Shown here piece by piece: positions 1-7,935 of a DNA stretch of 36,179 nt (within the stretch, counting starts at the first letter, position 1; every line of letters starts with the position of its first letter). The position numbers were made by a program, and so were the translations under genes. A model generated the notes under the pieces. The model saw only the letters and a program-made list of their open reading frames with translations. It did no database searches and was not told the origin of the DNA. The stretch is from Methylobacterium sp. E-066 (lineage in GTDB: Bacteria > Pseudomonadota > Alphaproteobacteria > Rhizobiales > Beijerinckiaceae), in NCBI RefSeq assembly GCF_022829635.1, contig NZ_JAKSYO010000209.1:1-36179 (forward strand), written 5' to 3'.

Positions 1-2
1 CC

Positions 3-74
3 CCAACAATTCCAGGCCTGTTGGTGCCACAAAATCGTGACAGAGCGCCCTAGTTCTGTAAGCAAGATCTACAG
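3..74. promoter_or_regulatory. Two short inverted repeats upstream of the exopolysaccharide genes
   Basis: Two dyads lie in the gene-free leader before the Wzz-like gene: CCAACA-N10-TGTTGG at 3-24 and CTGTA-N9-TACAG at 56-74. Either could be a regulator-binding site for the downstream polysaccharide genes, or the first could be the end of a gene lying outside the window. No clear -35/-10 pair was identified. The assignment is weak because short dyads occur by chance. Confidence 0.2.
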
Positions 75-268
75 GAATCCATGTGTAGGGTCTGGTTCAA
101 GGCGAGAGTACTGGTTCGGTATGCCGATTGCTGCCGTGTCGGAGACAACACCGCCTCGGTCGAGGCCCTGTCCCGGATCGGCACGGAGGTGACCGGAACG
201 GGGACGGGCGCAGGAGTGCGGTGGAGGGCGGCACCGGCCGCACTCCGACAGGTCAGGGAGCGTGGCGC

Positions 269-1756
269 ATGTTCGACTTCTCGACGCGCATGAGTGGTGA
301 GCAGCCGATCCGCATGGTGCTGCCGCAGGTCGAGCCCCGTCAGGAGAGCCGGCCGGAGGCGCGCGTGATCCTGCGCCGGCTGTGGCGGGGCAGCGGGTTC
401 ATCGTGCTGGGTGCCCTGTTCATGGTGGCGGTCGCGGTGGCGCTGCTCGGCCTGATCCCGCCGCGCTACACCTCGGGGATCCAGGTGCTGGTCGATCCAA
501 GCGACCTGCGGGTCGTCGAGAACGACGTCAACGCCCGCCAGCCCCAGGCCGATAGCGGCGTCTCCATCGCGGAGAGCCAGGTGCGGGTGATCCAGTCGGA
601 CAACGTCCTGCGCCGGGTAATCGCCACCCTGCATCTCGACCAGGACGACGAGTTCGTGCTGCCGGACGGAAACAACCCGACGCTGGCCTGGATCAAGGGC
701 GCGCTCGGCATGCTGCCCCCGGCCGCGAGCCGCGACCCGGTCAACATCGCCCTCGACACGCTTCAGACCAAGCTCAGCGTCCGCCGGGCCGAGCGGACCT
801 TCGTGATCGACGTATCCGTGCAGTCGCGCGATCCCGAGAAGGCCGCCCGGATCGCCAACGCCATCGGCGACGCCTACTTCGCCGAGGAGAGCGCCGCCCG
901 CACCGACACCGCCCGGCGCGCCTTCGACGCGCTGACCGGACGGCTCGGCAACCTGAAGCGCGATGTCGAGCAGGCCGAGGGCGAGGTGGTGCGCTACCGC
1001 GAGGCCCACAAGCTCGTGGCCTCGAGCGGCCGCCTGCTCACCGACCAGCAGCTCGGCGACCTGAACCAGCAGCTCGTCACCGCCTCGATCAAGACCGCGG
1101 AGGCGAAGTCGCGCCTGGACCAGGCCCGCAAGATGCGCACCTCGGACCCGAGCACGGCCCTGCCGGAGATGCTGCAATCCCTGGAGATGCAGGCGCTGCG
1201 GCAGCAATACGCCACGCTCTCGCGCAACACCGCCGAGCTCGCCACCCGGCTCGGCGAGCGCCACCCGGCCATGGCCGAGCAATACGCCCAGCAGCGCGAC
1301 CTTCAGCGCCTGATCCAGCGCGAGAAAGAGCGGATCATCGACACGACCCAGAAGGATTACGACCGCGCCGCGGCCAGCGAGGCGGCGATCCGGACCAATC
1401 TCGACCGGGTGAAGACCGAGACCGTGAGCAGCGACCGCGCCTATGTCGGCCTGCGCGAGCTGGAGCGGACGCTCGAGGCCCGCCGGGGGGTCTACGAGGC
1501 CTATTTGAAGCGCGCCCGCGAGGCGAGCGAGCAGGAGCGGCTCAACACCACCAACGTCCGGATCATCTCGGTGGCGACGCCGGCCCGCCAGCGGACCTTC
1601 CCGCCCTCTCCGAAGATCGTGCTGCCGGTGGCCCTGGTGCTCGGCCTGCTGCTCGGCGGCGCCATCGCGCTGGCGCTCGGCGCCGACAGCGACCGCCGGC
1701 GGATCCGCCGCGCCGCCATCCGCCCAGGGACCAGCTTCCGGGCCGCCGATGCGTGA
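269..1756 (+). CDS. Wzz/GumC-type polysaccharide chain-length determinant (co-polymerase)
   Basis: This is a predicted inner-membrane polysaccharide co-polymerase, which sets chain length and assists export of exopolysaccharide. The 495-residue protein has the family layout: a cytoplasmic N-terminus, a membrane segment at about 43-63, a long periplasmic helical region rich in coiled-coil stretches, and a second membrane segment near 449-473. After the second segment there is only a short basic tail. The fused BY-kinase domain found in Wzc-type proteins (Walker motifs, Tyr-rich tail) is absent. The ATG at 269 is preferred over the in-frame ATG at 128 because AGGGAG lies 8 bases before it and the protein then starts just ahead of the conserved region. 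Its end overlaps the next gene by 8 bases, so the two are translationally coupled. Confidence 0.88.
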   Translation: MFDFSTRMSGEQPIRMVLPQVEPRQESRPEARVILRRLWRGSGFIVLGALFMVAVAVALLGLIPPRYTSGIQVLVDPSDLRVVENDVNARQPQADSGVSIAESQVRVIQSDNVLRRVIATLHLDQDDEFVLPDGNNPTLAWIKGALGMLPPAASRDPVNIALDTLQTKLSVRRAERTFVIDVSVQSRDPEKAARIANAIGDAYFAEESAARTDTARRAFDALTGRLGNLKRDVEQAEGEVVRYREAHKLVASSGRLLTDQQLGDLNQQLVTASIKTAEAKSRLDQARKMRTSDPSTALPEMLQSLEMQALRQQYATLSRNTAELATRLGERHPAMAEQYAQQRDLQRLIQREKERIIDTTQKDYDRAAASEAAIRTNLDRVKTETVSSDRAYVGLRELERTLEARRGVYEAYLKRAREASEQERLNTTNVRIISVATPARQRTFPPSPKIVLPVALVLGLLLGGAIALALGADSDRRRIRRAAIRPGTSFRAADA

Positions 1757-2603
1757 TGTCGAGGCCCCGGTCCCGGTCGATCCCGCGGCGGCCTGGCTCG
1801 ACCAGGCTGCCCCGGAGCCGTCCGCCGTGGGCACGGTGGCGGTGCCGTCCACGACCGTCCGGCTGTTCGGCTACAGCTTCCACACCGGCACAGCGGCGGC
1901 GATCGTGGACTCCGTGGCGGCGCGGTACGCGGACGGACCGCGGACGATCGTCACCGCCAATGTCGACCACGTCGTCCAGCTCGCCGAGGATGCGGATTTC
2001 CGGGGCGCCTACGCGCGCGCCGCAGCCCGGACCCTCGACGGCATGCCGCTGGTCTGGCTCGCCCGGGCGGCGAGCGGCCGGCCGGCCGTGCGGATCACCG
2101 GCCACGACCTCCTGGCCTGCATCCTGGCCGACCCGCCGCCCTTCGCCCGCCGGGTGTTCTTCGTCGCCGCCCGCCAGGACGCCGCCGACACGCTGACCAC
2201 CCGCCTCCAGGCCGCCGGCCTCCCGGACGGCGCGGTGGCGAGCGCGGTGCCGCCCTTCGGCTTCGAGGACGACGAATCCTACGGCCGCTCCCTGGCCGAG
2301 CGGATCCGCGCCCACGGCACTACGCTGCTGGTGATGGGCGTCGGCGCGCCGAAATCGGAGATCTGGGTCGACCGCCGGGGCCGGGCGCTCGGCAACCCGG
2401 TGGTGTTCTGCGTCGGCGACGCGCTCTCAGTGGCGGCGGGCTGCCTGCCCCGCGCGCCCTGGCTGATGCAGCGGCTGGGCCTCGAATGGGTCTTCCGCTT
2501 CCTCTGCGCCCCGCGGCGGCTGTTTCGCCGCTACTTCATCGAATCCTGGCGCTTCATCGGGATCGCCGTACGGGACCGGGCTTCGTCGGGACGGCGGGAT
2601 TGA
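1749..2603 (+). CDS. WecG/TagA/CpsF-family glycosyltransferase
   Basis: This is a predicted glycosyltransferase that adds a sugar to a lipid-linked intermediate during exopolysaccharide synthesis. GumM of the xanthan pathway belongs to the same family. Family signatures are visible: TANVDHVV near residue 60, LDGMPLVWLAR near 95, RITGHDLL near 115, and a C-terminal block VMGVGAPKSEIW followed by FCVGDAL. The 284-residue length is typical once the C-terminal tail, rich in Arg and aromatics and probably membrane-apposed, is counted. The start codon lies inside the last codons of the Wzz-like gene (ATGCGTGA overlap), so the two form an operon. The sugar donor and acceptor cannot be read from the sequence. 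Confidence 0.88.
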   Translation: MRDVEAPVPVDPAAAWLDQAAPEPSAVGTVAVPSTTVRLFGYSFHTGTAAAIVDSVAARYADGPRTIVTANVDHVVQLAEDADFRGAYARAAARTLDGMPLVWLARAASGRPAVRITGHDLLACILADPPPFARRVFFVAARQDAADTLTTRLQAAGLPDGAVASAVPPFGFEDDESYGRSLAERIRAHGTTLLVMGVGAPKSEIWVDRRGRALGNPVVFCVGDALSVAAGCLPRAPWLMQRLGLEWVFRFLCAPRRLFRRYFIESWRFIGIAVRDRASSGRRD

Positions 2604-2656
2604 GGGGGCGGGCCGGCGCCCGGTGCACCCGTTTCATCCCGTCCACGCCCGCAACC

Positions 2657-2746
2657 GTCATTGCGAGCGGAGCGAAGCAACCCAGGGAAACGCCACGTTC
2701 TGAGATCGCGTGCTGCCCTGGGTTGCTTCGCTGCGCTCGCAATGAC
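2657..2746. repeat. Long intergenic palindrome (31-bp arms)
   Basis: The arms at 2657-2687 and 2716-2746 are 31 bases each and complementary apart from one mismatch, separated by 28 bases. The arm starts GTCATTGCGAGCGGAGCG and ends with GCAACCCAGGG. Elements of this kind are dispersed between genes in many Hyphomicrobiales. It sits between convergent genes (a glycosyltransferase and a Nudix hydrolase) and may also stop transcription. A decayed right-arm-like copy lies at 35981-36004. Confidence 0.85.
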
Positions 2747-2790
2747 GGAGAGAGGCGTATTCCGTCACTCCAAAGCGTCGCTCGACTGTC

Positions 2791-3357
2791 CTACGCAAAC
2801 AGCTCCGGCCGCCGCAATTGCAGTGCGAACAGCAGCAGCAGCGACTTCATATCGGTGAGTGCCCCGCGGCGGATCATCGCCACGAGCTCCGAGAGCGGGA
2901 TCTCATGGACGGCCACCGCCTCGCCCTCGGCGGCGAGGCCGCCGCCGGCGCCTGTGCGGTCGGATTCCGCGTAAGCTGCCAGGAACAGGTCCATCCGCTC
3001 GGTAGAGATGCCCGGCATGGTCCAGGCGCTGGCCACGAGATCGAGCGCGCCGAGGCGCAGACCCGTCTCCTCGATGGCCTCGCGCCGGACCTCGTCCTCG
3101 GGGGCGCCGTCGTCGAGCAGGCCCGCCGGCACCTCGACATGGCTCGGCGGCCCTCCGGAATACAGCACCGGCGCCCGGAACTGCGAGACCAGCGTCGCGA
3201 CCCGCCGCACCGGGTCGTAGGGCAGGACCGCGACGGCCCGGCCATGATCTTCCATCTCGCGGGTGATGCGCGTGCCGTCGTCCTGCATCACCTCGGCCAC
3301 GAGGTACCGGGCCCACCCCTCGTGCACGAGGCGCACGCCCCCGATCCGCGGTGCCAT
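2791..3357 (-). CDS. nudK: Nudix hydrolase, NudK (GDP-mannose pyrophosphatase)-like
   Basis: This is a Nudix-family pyrophosphohydrolase of 188 residues. The Nudix box core REAIEETG is intact and preceded by EVPAGLLDDGAPEDEV. Spacing in the box is the shorter form of E. coli NudK (GLLDNDEPE...RKEAIEETG), with Ala where NudK has Glu. Similarity to NudK as I recall it continues past the box: a MPGISTERMDLFLAAY stretch, an AGGG turn, and a C-terminal TDMKSLLLLFALQ. Known NudK cleaves GDP-mannose to GMP and mannose 1-phosphate; ADP-ribose pyrophosphatase activity is the main alternative. The start at 3357 has GGCGGAGAC upstream. It lies 38 bases behind the TusA-like gene on the same strand, and GDP-mannose would link it loosely to the nearby exopolysaccharide genes. 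Confidence 0.75.
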   Translation of the reverse strand: MAPRIGGVRLVHEGWARYLVAEVMQDDGTRITREMEDHGRAVAVLPYDPVRRVATLVSQFRAPVLYSGGPPSHVEVPAGLLDDGAPEDEVRREAIEETGLRLGALDLVASAWTMPGISTERMDLFLAAYAESDRTGAGGGLAAEGEAVAVHEIPLSELVAMIRRGALTDMKSLLLLFALQLRRPELFA

Positions 3358-3395
3358 GCCGTCTCCGCCTCATCTCTGGGAACGGGACCGATCGC

Positions 3396-3653
3396 TCAGG
3401 AATGCGGCGGCTTCACGGAGGCTCTCATGCGGAAGCACAGGCGATCGCCGCTCCGCTCAGCCGAATCGAGCCGGGCGCCCTCCTCTCGGACGAGGTTGGG
3501 GATGTCGATCATCGCCATCGGATCGGTGCAAGTGACCACCAGCACCCGCCCGGCGGCGAGCGCCCGCAGGGCCTTACGGGTGCGCAGGACCGGGAGCGGG
3601 CATTTCAGCCCCGTGAGGTCGAGTTCGACGCAGTCCGCCTCATCATCCAGCAA
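3396..3653 (-). CDS. TusA/SirA-family sulfurtransferase-like protein (TTG start)
   Basis: This is a small sulfur-carrier protein of the TusA/SirA/YeeD family, about 85 residues from the chosen start. The family mark is the Cys-Pro-x-Pro motif in LTGLKCPLPVL, where the cysteine carries the persulfide, followed by a two-layer alpha/beta pattern ending in NLVREEGARL. The only upstream in-frame ATG (3734) lies inside the preceding gene, and the region before LDDEAD does not look like coding sequence of this family. TTG at 3653 has GGGAG 7 bases ahead and gives the normal family length, so it is preferred. It follows the Tyr-rich secreted protein by 25 bases. Its physiological partner (tRNA thiolation, molybdoenzyme maturation or sulfur oxidation) cannot be told from the context. 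Confidence 0.78.
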   Translation of the reverse strand: MLDDEADCVELDLTGLKCPLPVLRTRKALRALAAGRVLVVTCTDPMAMIDIPNLVREEGARLDSAERSGDRLCFRMRASVKPPHS

Positions 3654-3678
3654 ACGAAGGGCTCCCGAGCCGACCTCT

Positions 3679-4014
3679 TTACCACTCGTGATAGCCGAAC
3701 AGCGGGCCGTGATAGCTATCCGGCGCGAACACATAATAGGTCGGGCCGTAATAGCCGTATTCCATGTTGCGGCCCGGGGTCGGCGCGTAGGCGTAGCCGT
3801 AGCCGAACGGCACCGGATAGCCGTACTCGCCGTAATAGCTGTATTCCGGCCGGACCACCCGCGCCTCGGCGGCGATCCCGGACCCCACGGCCGGGCGTCC
3901 GACCGGTGCGGCGCGCGGGGCGCGATACGGGCCGAGATCCGCCGCGGAGCAGACGCTTCCGGCGGTCATAAAGGCTGCGAGGCCGGCCACGAGAGCGGCG
4001 GTGAAGCGGGTCAT
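3679..4014 (-). CDS. Small secreted Tyr/Gly/Pro-rich protein, unknown function
   Basis: This is a 111-residue protein with a clear N-terminal signal peptide (MTRFTAALVAGLAAFM..., cleavage probably after VCSAA). The mature part is basic at first (YRAPRAAPVGR) and then rich in Tyr, Gly and Pro, with YGEYGYPVPFGYGYAYAP and MEYGYYGPTYYVF. There is no catalytic motif and no cysteine in the mature part. Such Tyr/Gly-rich exported proteins are common in Methylobacterium-like genomes, but I know of no assigned role; surface or matrix attachment is a guess. The ATG at 4014 is chosen because GAGGAGA precedes it at good distance and the signal peptide begins there. It shares composition, but not alignable sequence, with the protein at 4229-4627. 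Confidence 0.72.
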   Translation of the reverse strand: MTRFTAALVAGLAAFMTAGSVCSAADLGPYRAPRAAPVGRPAVGSGIAAEARVVRPEYSYYGEYGYPVPFGYGYAYAPTPGRNMEYGYYGPTYYVFAPDSYHGPLFGYHEW

Positions 4015-4174
4015 GGCGGCGGTCTCCTCGACAAGGCGATTCGGCCTCGGAGGGATCCGATAGCGTGGCCTGCCGCAGGTTAGCCCTGCCGGCCTTGTTC
4101 GAAGCTTGCGGCGCACGTCTAAGATGCGGCGGATCGCTGGCCCTACCCGCGGCAGCCCCCGAAAGTCCGCAACC

Positions 4175-4209
4175 AAAAACCCCCGGCCTCATGGAAGCCG
4201 GGAGTTTTT
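4175..4209 (-). terminator. Intrinsic terminator after the Tyr/Gly-rich protein gene
   Basis: A GC stem (CCCGGC/GCCGGG core) with a 9-base loop is flanked by A5 on one side and T5 on the other, so it could end transcription in both directions. On the minus strand it lies 20 bases after the stop codon of the gene at 4229-4627 and ends in GGGGGTTTTTGG. Confidence 0.85.
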
Positions 4210-4228
4210 ATGCAGTCCGGATCAAGGC

Positions 4229-4627
4229 TTACCAGCCGTAATCGTAATAGCCGTAGGCGGGAGCGGGGGCGTAGCCGTAGGCCGGATAGGCGTAGCCGCC
4301 GACCGGGGCGTAGCCATAGGCCGGGTAGCCGTAGCCGCCATAATAGCCGTAGCGGGGGGCGGCGCTGGCCGCCAACGCACCGCCGATGATGCCAAGGGCG
4401 GCGCCGGCCGCTACAGCGCCGGCGACTCGGCCGCCATAGCCGCGGCGGTAGCCGTAGCCGCCATAATAGCCGCGGCGCCAGCCGACAGTGTCCACCGTGG
4501 CGTTCTGGCCGCCGACCTGCACGGCGCTCTGCGCCGGCAGCGGGGCCGCCTCGGCAGCGGTGAACGAACCGGCGATCATGGCCAGGGCCGAGGCGCCGGC
4601 GACGACGGATGTGGTGATGCGAGACAT
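4229..4627 (-). CDS. Secreted Tyr/Gly-rich protein with a glycine-zipper segment
   Basis: This is a 132-residue exported protein. A signal peptide (MSRITTSVVAGASALAMIAG..., ending TAAEAA) is followed by a short linker, a Gly/Tyr/Arg stretch (RRGYYGGYGYRRGYGG), a hydrophobic glycine-zipper-like segment near 78-101 (AGAVAAGAALGIIGGALA), and a repetitive tail of YGYPAYGYAP-type units. Glycine zippers suggest membrane insertion or oligomer packing, and the tail looks low-complexity and aggregation-prone. The start at 4627 has GGAGGTGTCC immediately before the ATG. It is separated from the next minus-strand gene by a strong terminator, so it is probably a single transcription unit. I do not recognise a named family. 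Confidence 0.75.
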   Translation of the reverse strand: MSRITTSVVAGASALAMIAGSFTAAEAAPLPAQSAVQVGGQNATVDTVGWRRGYYGGYGYRRGYGGRVAGAVAAGAALGIIGGALAASAAPRYGYYGGYGYPAYGYAPVGGYAYPAYGYAPAPAYGYYDYGW

Positions 4628-4730
4628 GGACACCTCCTCCACGCGCTGAACGATCGGCGTGTGAACTGTCAGGTATCGCACTTCGTTCCAGGCCACGGTG
4701 CGCGGCCGCACGGCGCCCCGGATCGACGCG

Positions 4731-6098
4731 TCAGAACACGCATTCCGTGAAGGCCGGGCGCACGCAGGCGCCCCAGCGGCCCTCGTAATCGGCAAGCAGA
4801 TCGTCGGCCCGGGTGCGCCCGGCTGTGACGATCGCCTCGAGGGGCTGGAGGTAGATGGTCTCGTCGCGGCCCTCGGCGTCGCGGCGGGCCCGAGCGCGCA
4901 GGCCCGAGCGGGCGATGGCGAGGGCTTCGGCGGCCACGGCCCCCAGGGTGGTGTTGGCGACCGGGGTGGCGAGCCCAAGGCGCGGCGCGGTGGCTCGGGC
5001 GGCCTCCCGGTTGGCCTGATTCCAGCCCTTCACCAGGTCGAGGGCGGCGTCCAGCGCCGCCTCGTCATAGAGCAGGCCCGCCCAGAACGCGGCCTGGGCG
5101 GCGATCATGCCGGGATCGCCGACATCGGCGCCGCGCATCTCCAGGAAGCGCTTGAGCCGGACTTCGGGGAAGGCTGTGGAGGCGTGGTTGGCCCAGTCGG
5201 CCACCGTGGCGTACTCGCCCGGGAGTTGCGCCAGCTTACCGGCCATCAGGTCGCGGAACGAGGCGCCCGACACGTCGTGGTAGATGTCGCCGCGCTTGAC
5301 GAAGTACATCGGCATGTCGAGCAGCCAGTCGACATAGGCCTCGTAGCCGAAGCCCGCCTCGAACGCGAAGGGCAGCATGCCGGTGCGGTGGGGATCGGTG
5401 TCGCGCCAGATCTCGGAGCGGCGGGACAGGAAGCCATTCGGCCGCCCATCGGTGAAGGGTGAATTGGCGAACAGGGCCGTCGCCACCGGCTGGAGCGCCA
5501 GGGAGGCGCGCATCTTGCGCACCATGTCGGCCTCGGAGGCGAAGTCGAGATTCACCTGCACGGTGGCGGTGCGCAGCATCATGTCGAGGCCAAGCGAGCC
5601 GACCTTCGGCATGTAGCCGGCCATGATCTTGTAGCGGCTCTTGGGCATGACCGGGGTCTCGTCCCGCCGCCAGCGCGGGCTCATGCCGAGCGTCAGGAAG
5701 CCGATATCGAGGGACTCGGCCGCCCGCTTCGTCGCCGCGAGATGGGCCGCGAGCTCGGCCGCGGTGCCGTGCACGTCCGGCAGCGCCGCCCCGGACAGCT
5801 CGAACTGCCCGCCCGGCTCGATCGAGATCGCCCCGCCTTCCTCGGCCGACAGGCCGATGATGTTGCCCAGATCGAGGATCGGCTCCCAGCCGGTCTCGCG
5901 GGCCAGCCCCTCCAGCAGGGCGCGGATCCCGCGCTCGCCGTCATAGGGCACCGGCTCGCGGCTCTCCCGATAGAACGGGATCTTCTCGTGCTCCGTGCCG
6001 ATGGCGAATTGCGCGCGCGGCTTCTCGCCCGCGGCGAACCACTCGATCAGCTCGGCGCGCGTGGTGAGCGGCGTGGTGTCGTTGCTATCGCGCGCCAT
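4731..6098 (-). CDS. gshA: Glutamate-cysteine ligase (alphaproteobacterial/plant type)
   Basis: This enzyme catalyses ATP-dependent joining of L-glutamate and L-cysteine, the first step of glutathione synthesis, in the cytoplasm. The 455-residue length and the sequence fit the GCS2/plant-type family used by alphaproteobacteria: FAIGTEHEKIPF near residue 30, a conserved acidic/Gly block (GGAISIEPGGQFELSG) and the TVQVNLDF strand. A conserved cysteine is absent from the central part; one near the C-terminus (WGACVRPAFTECVF) is present. The start at 6098 gives the family length; an 89-codon upstream extension is GC-rich and has no family similarity. Cysteine handling recurs in the window (D-cysteine desulfhydrase-like gene at 21859), but the genes are far apart. 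Confidence 0.92.
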   Translation of the reverse strand: MARDSNDTTPLTTRAELIEWFAAGEKPRAQFAIGTEHEKIPFYRESREPVPYDGERGIRALLEGLARETGWEPILDLGNIIGLSAEEGGAISIEPGGQFELSGAALPDVHGTAAELAAHLAATKRAAESLDIGFLTLGMSPRWRRDETPVMPKSRYKIMAGYMPKVGSLGLDMMLRTATVQVNLDFASEADMVRKMRASLALQPVATALFANSPFTDGRPNGFLSRRSEIWRDTDPHRTGMLPFAFEAGFGYEAYVDWLLDMPMYFVKRGDIYHDVSGASFRDLMAGKLAQLPGEYATVADWANHASTAFPEVRLKRFLEMRGADVGDPGMIAAQAAFWAGLLYDEAALDAALDLVKGWNQANREAARATAPRLGLATPVANTTLGAVAAEALAIARSGLRARARRDAEGRDETIYLQPLEAIVTAGRTRADDLLADYEGRWGACVRPAFTECVF

Positions 6099-6389
6099 GC
6101 GCTGCCTGCCCGTGCCTGTGAAATCGTCGCTTGGGATAGGAGCACACCGGAAACCTCCGGCGCGTCCGTCCTGTTCAACCCCGCCCGCGAGCGAAGTCCG
6201 GACGGACACCCGCGCCGGCTCCAAGAGCGCGGCGCGGGCGACATCCATCCTGGGACATAATCGAGGCGCCGGGAACCGACAACGCGGCGCCATGGACCGC
6301 GGGGGCCGTTCGCCCCAGTTCGGCGGCACAATCCCCGGGGCCGCCGCTCTCATGTGCGCCGGCACACATGGCTCCGGCCGGCCCTGCCC

Positions 6390-7142
6390 TCAGCGCGCGT
6401 CGCCCAGCACCGCCTGGACCAGGGTCAGCACCGCCACCGCAGCGGTGTCGGCCCGCAGGATGCGCGGCCCGAGAGAGAGCGCGACGGTGTTGGGCCGGGC
6501 CCGGATCGCCGCCCGCTCCTCCTCGGAAAACCCGCCCTCCGGCCCGACCAGGACGGCGAGCGGCGGCGGCGCGGCGGGATCGGCGGCCTCGCGGAGCGCC
6601 CGGACCGGGTCACTCACCGGGGCGTCCTCGTCGCAGAACACCAGCAGCCGCTCGGGGGCGAGACCCGCGAGCGCCGGCCCGAGTTTTTCCGGCTCGGGAC
6701 AATCCGGGATCGCCAGGATGCCGCATTGCTCGGCCGCCTCGACGGCGTTGGCGCGCAGGCGATCCATGTTGATCCGCTCGCCCTGGGTGTAGCGGGTGAT
6801 GACCGGGCGGATCGTCCCGGCCCCCATCTCCACCGCCTTCTGGGCGAGGTAATCGAGCCGCGCGCTCTTCAACGGCGCGAACAGGTAGTGCAGGTCGGCG
6901 CGCGGCGTCTGCGCGCGGTTGCGTTCGGCGACGTGGAGGTCCGCGCCCTTCCGGCCGGTCTGCACGAGGTGCGCGCGCCACTCGCCATCCCGGCCGTTGA
7001 ACACCAGAACGGGATCGTCCGGGCCGCGGCGCAGGACGTTGAGGAGGTAATTGGCCTGCGCCCGGTCGAGCGGCAGGACCACGCCGGCGCCGAGATCCGA
7101 TTCGACGTGGAGACGTGGGGCGGTGAAGTCGTAGGCCGGCAT
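6390..7142 (-). CDS. rsmE: 16S rRNA m3U1498 methyltransferase RsmE
   Basis: This is a SAM-dependent methyltransferase of the SPOUT class that modifies U1498 of 16S rRNA in the assembled 30S subunit. The 250 residues comprise an N-terminal PUA-like domain (about 1-75) and the C-terminal SPOUT domain. The trefoil-knot SAM-binding motifs are present: VLVGPEGGFSEEE near 205 and LSLGPRILRADTA near 230. KAVEMGAGTIRPV near 107 is also typical. The start at 7142 begins exactly at the PUA domain. It is upstream of and in the same direction as gshA, but 291 bases separate the two, so separate transcription is possible. RsmE next to the glutathione gene is a common alphaproteobacterial arrangement as I recall it. 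Confidence 0.92.
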   Translation of the reverse strand: MPAYDFTAPRLHVESDLGAGVVLPLDRAQANYLLNVLRRGPDDPVLVFNGRDGEWRAHLVQTGRKGADLHVAERNRAQTPRADLHYLFAPLKSARLDYLAQKAVEMGAGTIRPVITRYTQGERINMDRLRANAVEAAEQCGILAIPDCPEPEKLGPALAGLAPERLLVFCDEDAPVSDPVRALREAADPAAPPPLAVLVGPEGGFSEEERAAIRARPNTVALSLGPRILRADTAAVAVLTLVQAVLGDAR

Positions 7143-7373
7143 GGCCGGGTGGTCGCGCGGTCGGATGGCGCTGTCAACGCGGGCCGCGGGCTCGCGCAGC
7201 CCGCAAACCTGTTGCGAAAAGGTTACGAAGCTCGGTTTTTGGCGGTTCCCCCACACCAGCATGGCCTCGCCGGTTTGCCGCTCGATTGACGCCACATTCC
7301 TATGGCGAACCCAGGGGAACGAAGTGGAGCCGGCGGTGCGCGGGCTCCGGCACGGCGTCGAGGGAGTCGCGGG

Positions 7374-7844
7374 ATGGCATACGGGAGCTTGGGTCTGGGG
7401 GCGGCGGCACTCGTCGGCGGCCTGCTGTTCGGAACGACCGCCTTCGCGCAGGGCGCGGCACCGGAATGCGGCGCGATCCAGAAGACGCTGGCCGACCGCA
7501 AGGCGCTGGTCGCCCGCGCCAACGTAGCCTCGAACAGCAAGAAGAAGATGACCCCGCAGGAGGCCTGCGCGCTGTTCGGCAAGCTTCAGTCCAACGGCGC
7601 CGAGGGTCTGAAGTGGATCACCGCCAACAAGGAATGGTGCTCGATCCCGGATTCGTTCGCTGAAGGCTTCAAGGCCGATCACCTCAAGGTCAGCGGCATC
7701 CGCACCAAGATCTGCAGCGTGGCGGCCCAGGCGACCAAGATGGAGGCGCAGGCCCGCGCCCAGGCGCAGAACGGCGCCAGCAGCGGCCTGCTCGGCGGTC
7801 CGGGCTTGACCGGCAGCTTCAAGCTGCCGCAGGGCGCATTGTAA
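7374..7844 (+). CDS. Secreted four-cysteine protein, unknown function
   Basis: This is a 156-residue protein with a signal peptide (MAYGSLGLGAAALVGGLLFG, cleavage near TAFAQ). The mature part has four cysteines (PECGAI, EACALF, EWCSIP, KICSVA) in a mostly helical, Lys/Ala/Gln-rich sequence, suggesting two disulfides in the periplasm. A Gly/Ser-rich tail (SSGLLGGPGLTGS) ends it. The start at 7374 is supported by AGGGAG seven bases upstream; an earlier in-frame ATG at 7302 has no ribosome-binding site and would bury the signal peptide. It is divergent from rsmE and followed by ubiA 92 bases later. I do not recognise the family by name; similar short secreted proteins are frequent in Hyphomicrobiales. 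Confidence 0.75.
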   Translation: MAYGSLGLGAAALVGGLLFGTTAFAQGAAPECGAIQKTLADRKALVARANVASNSKKKMTPQEACALFGKLQSNGAEGLKWITANKEWCSIPDSFAEGFKADHLKVSGIRTKICSVAAQATKMEAQARAQAQNGASSGLLGGPGLTGSFKLPQGAL

Positions 7845-7935
7845 GATCGTCTGAGAGGATCACGGGTCCGGCGCGGATCCCTCTCTGCGATGGCGTAGAG
7901 CGAGCGTGCGCGTGGGACGACCGGAGATCCGACCG

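Noticed and set aside
50..1852. A 600-codon open frame on the minus strand opposite the Wzz-like gene
   Set aside because: GC-rich DNA leaves long frames open opposite real genes. Its translation is Arg/Gly/Ala/His-rich and resembles no protein, while the plus strand encodes clear family motifs.
2661..2858. Short frame beginning MRAERSNPG across the palindrome
   Set aside because: It is generated by the repeat arm itself; identical peptides arise wherever such palindromes occur, with no ribosome-binding site.
6354..7289. 311-codon plus-strand frame opposite rsmE
   Set aside because: rsmE on the minus strand has complete SPOUT motifs; this frame is His/Arg/Gly-rich with no family similarity.
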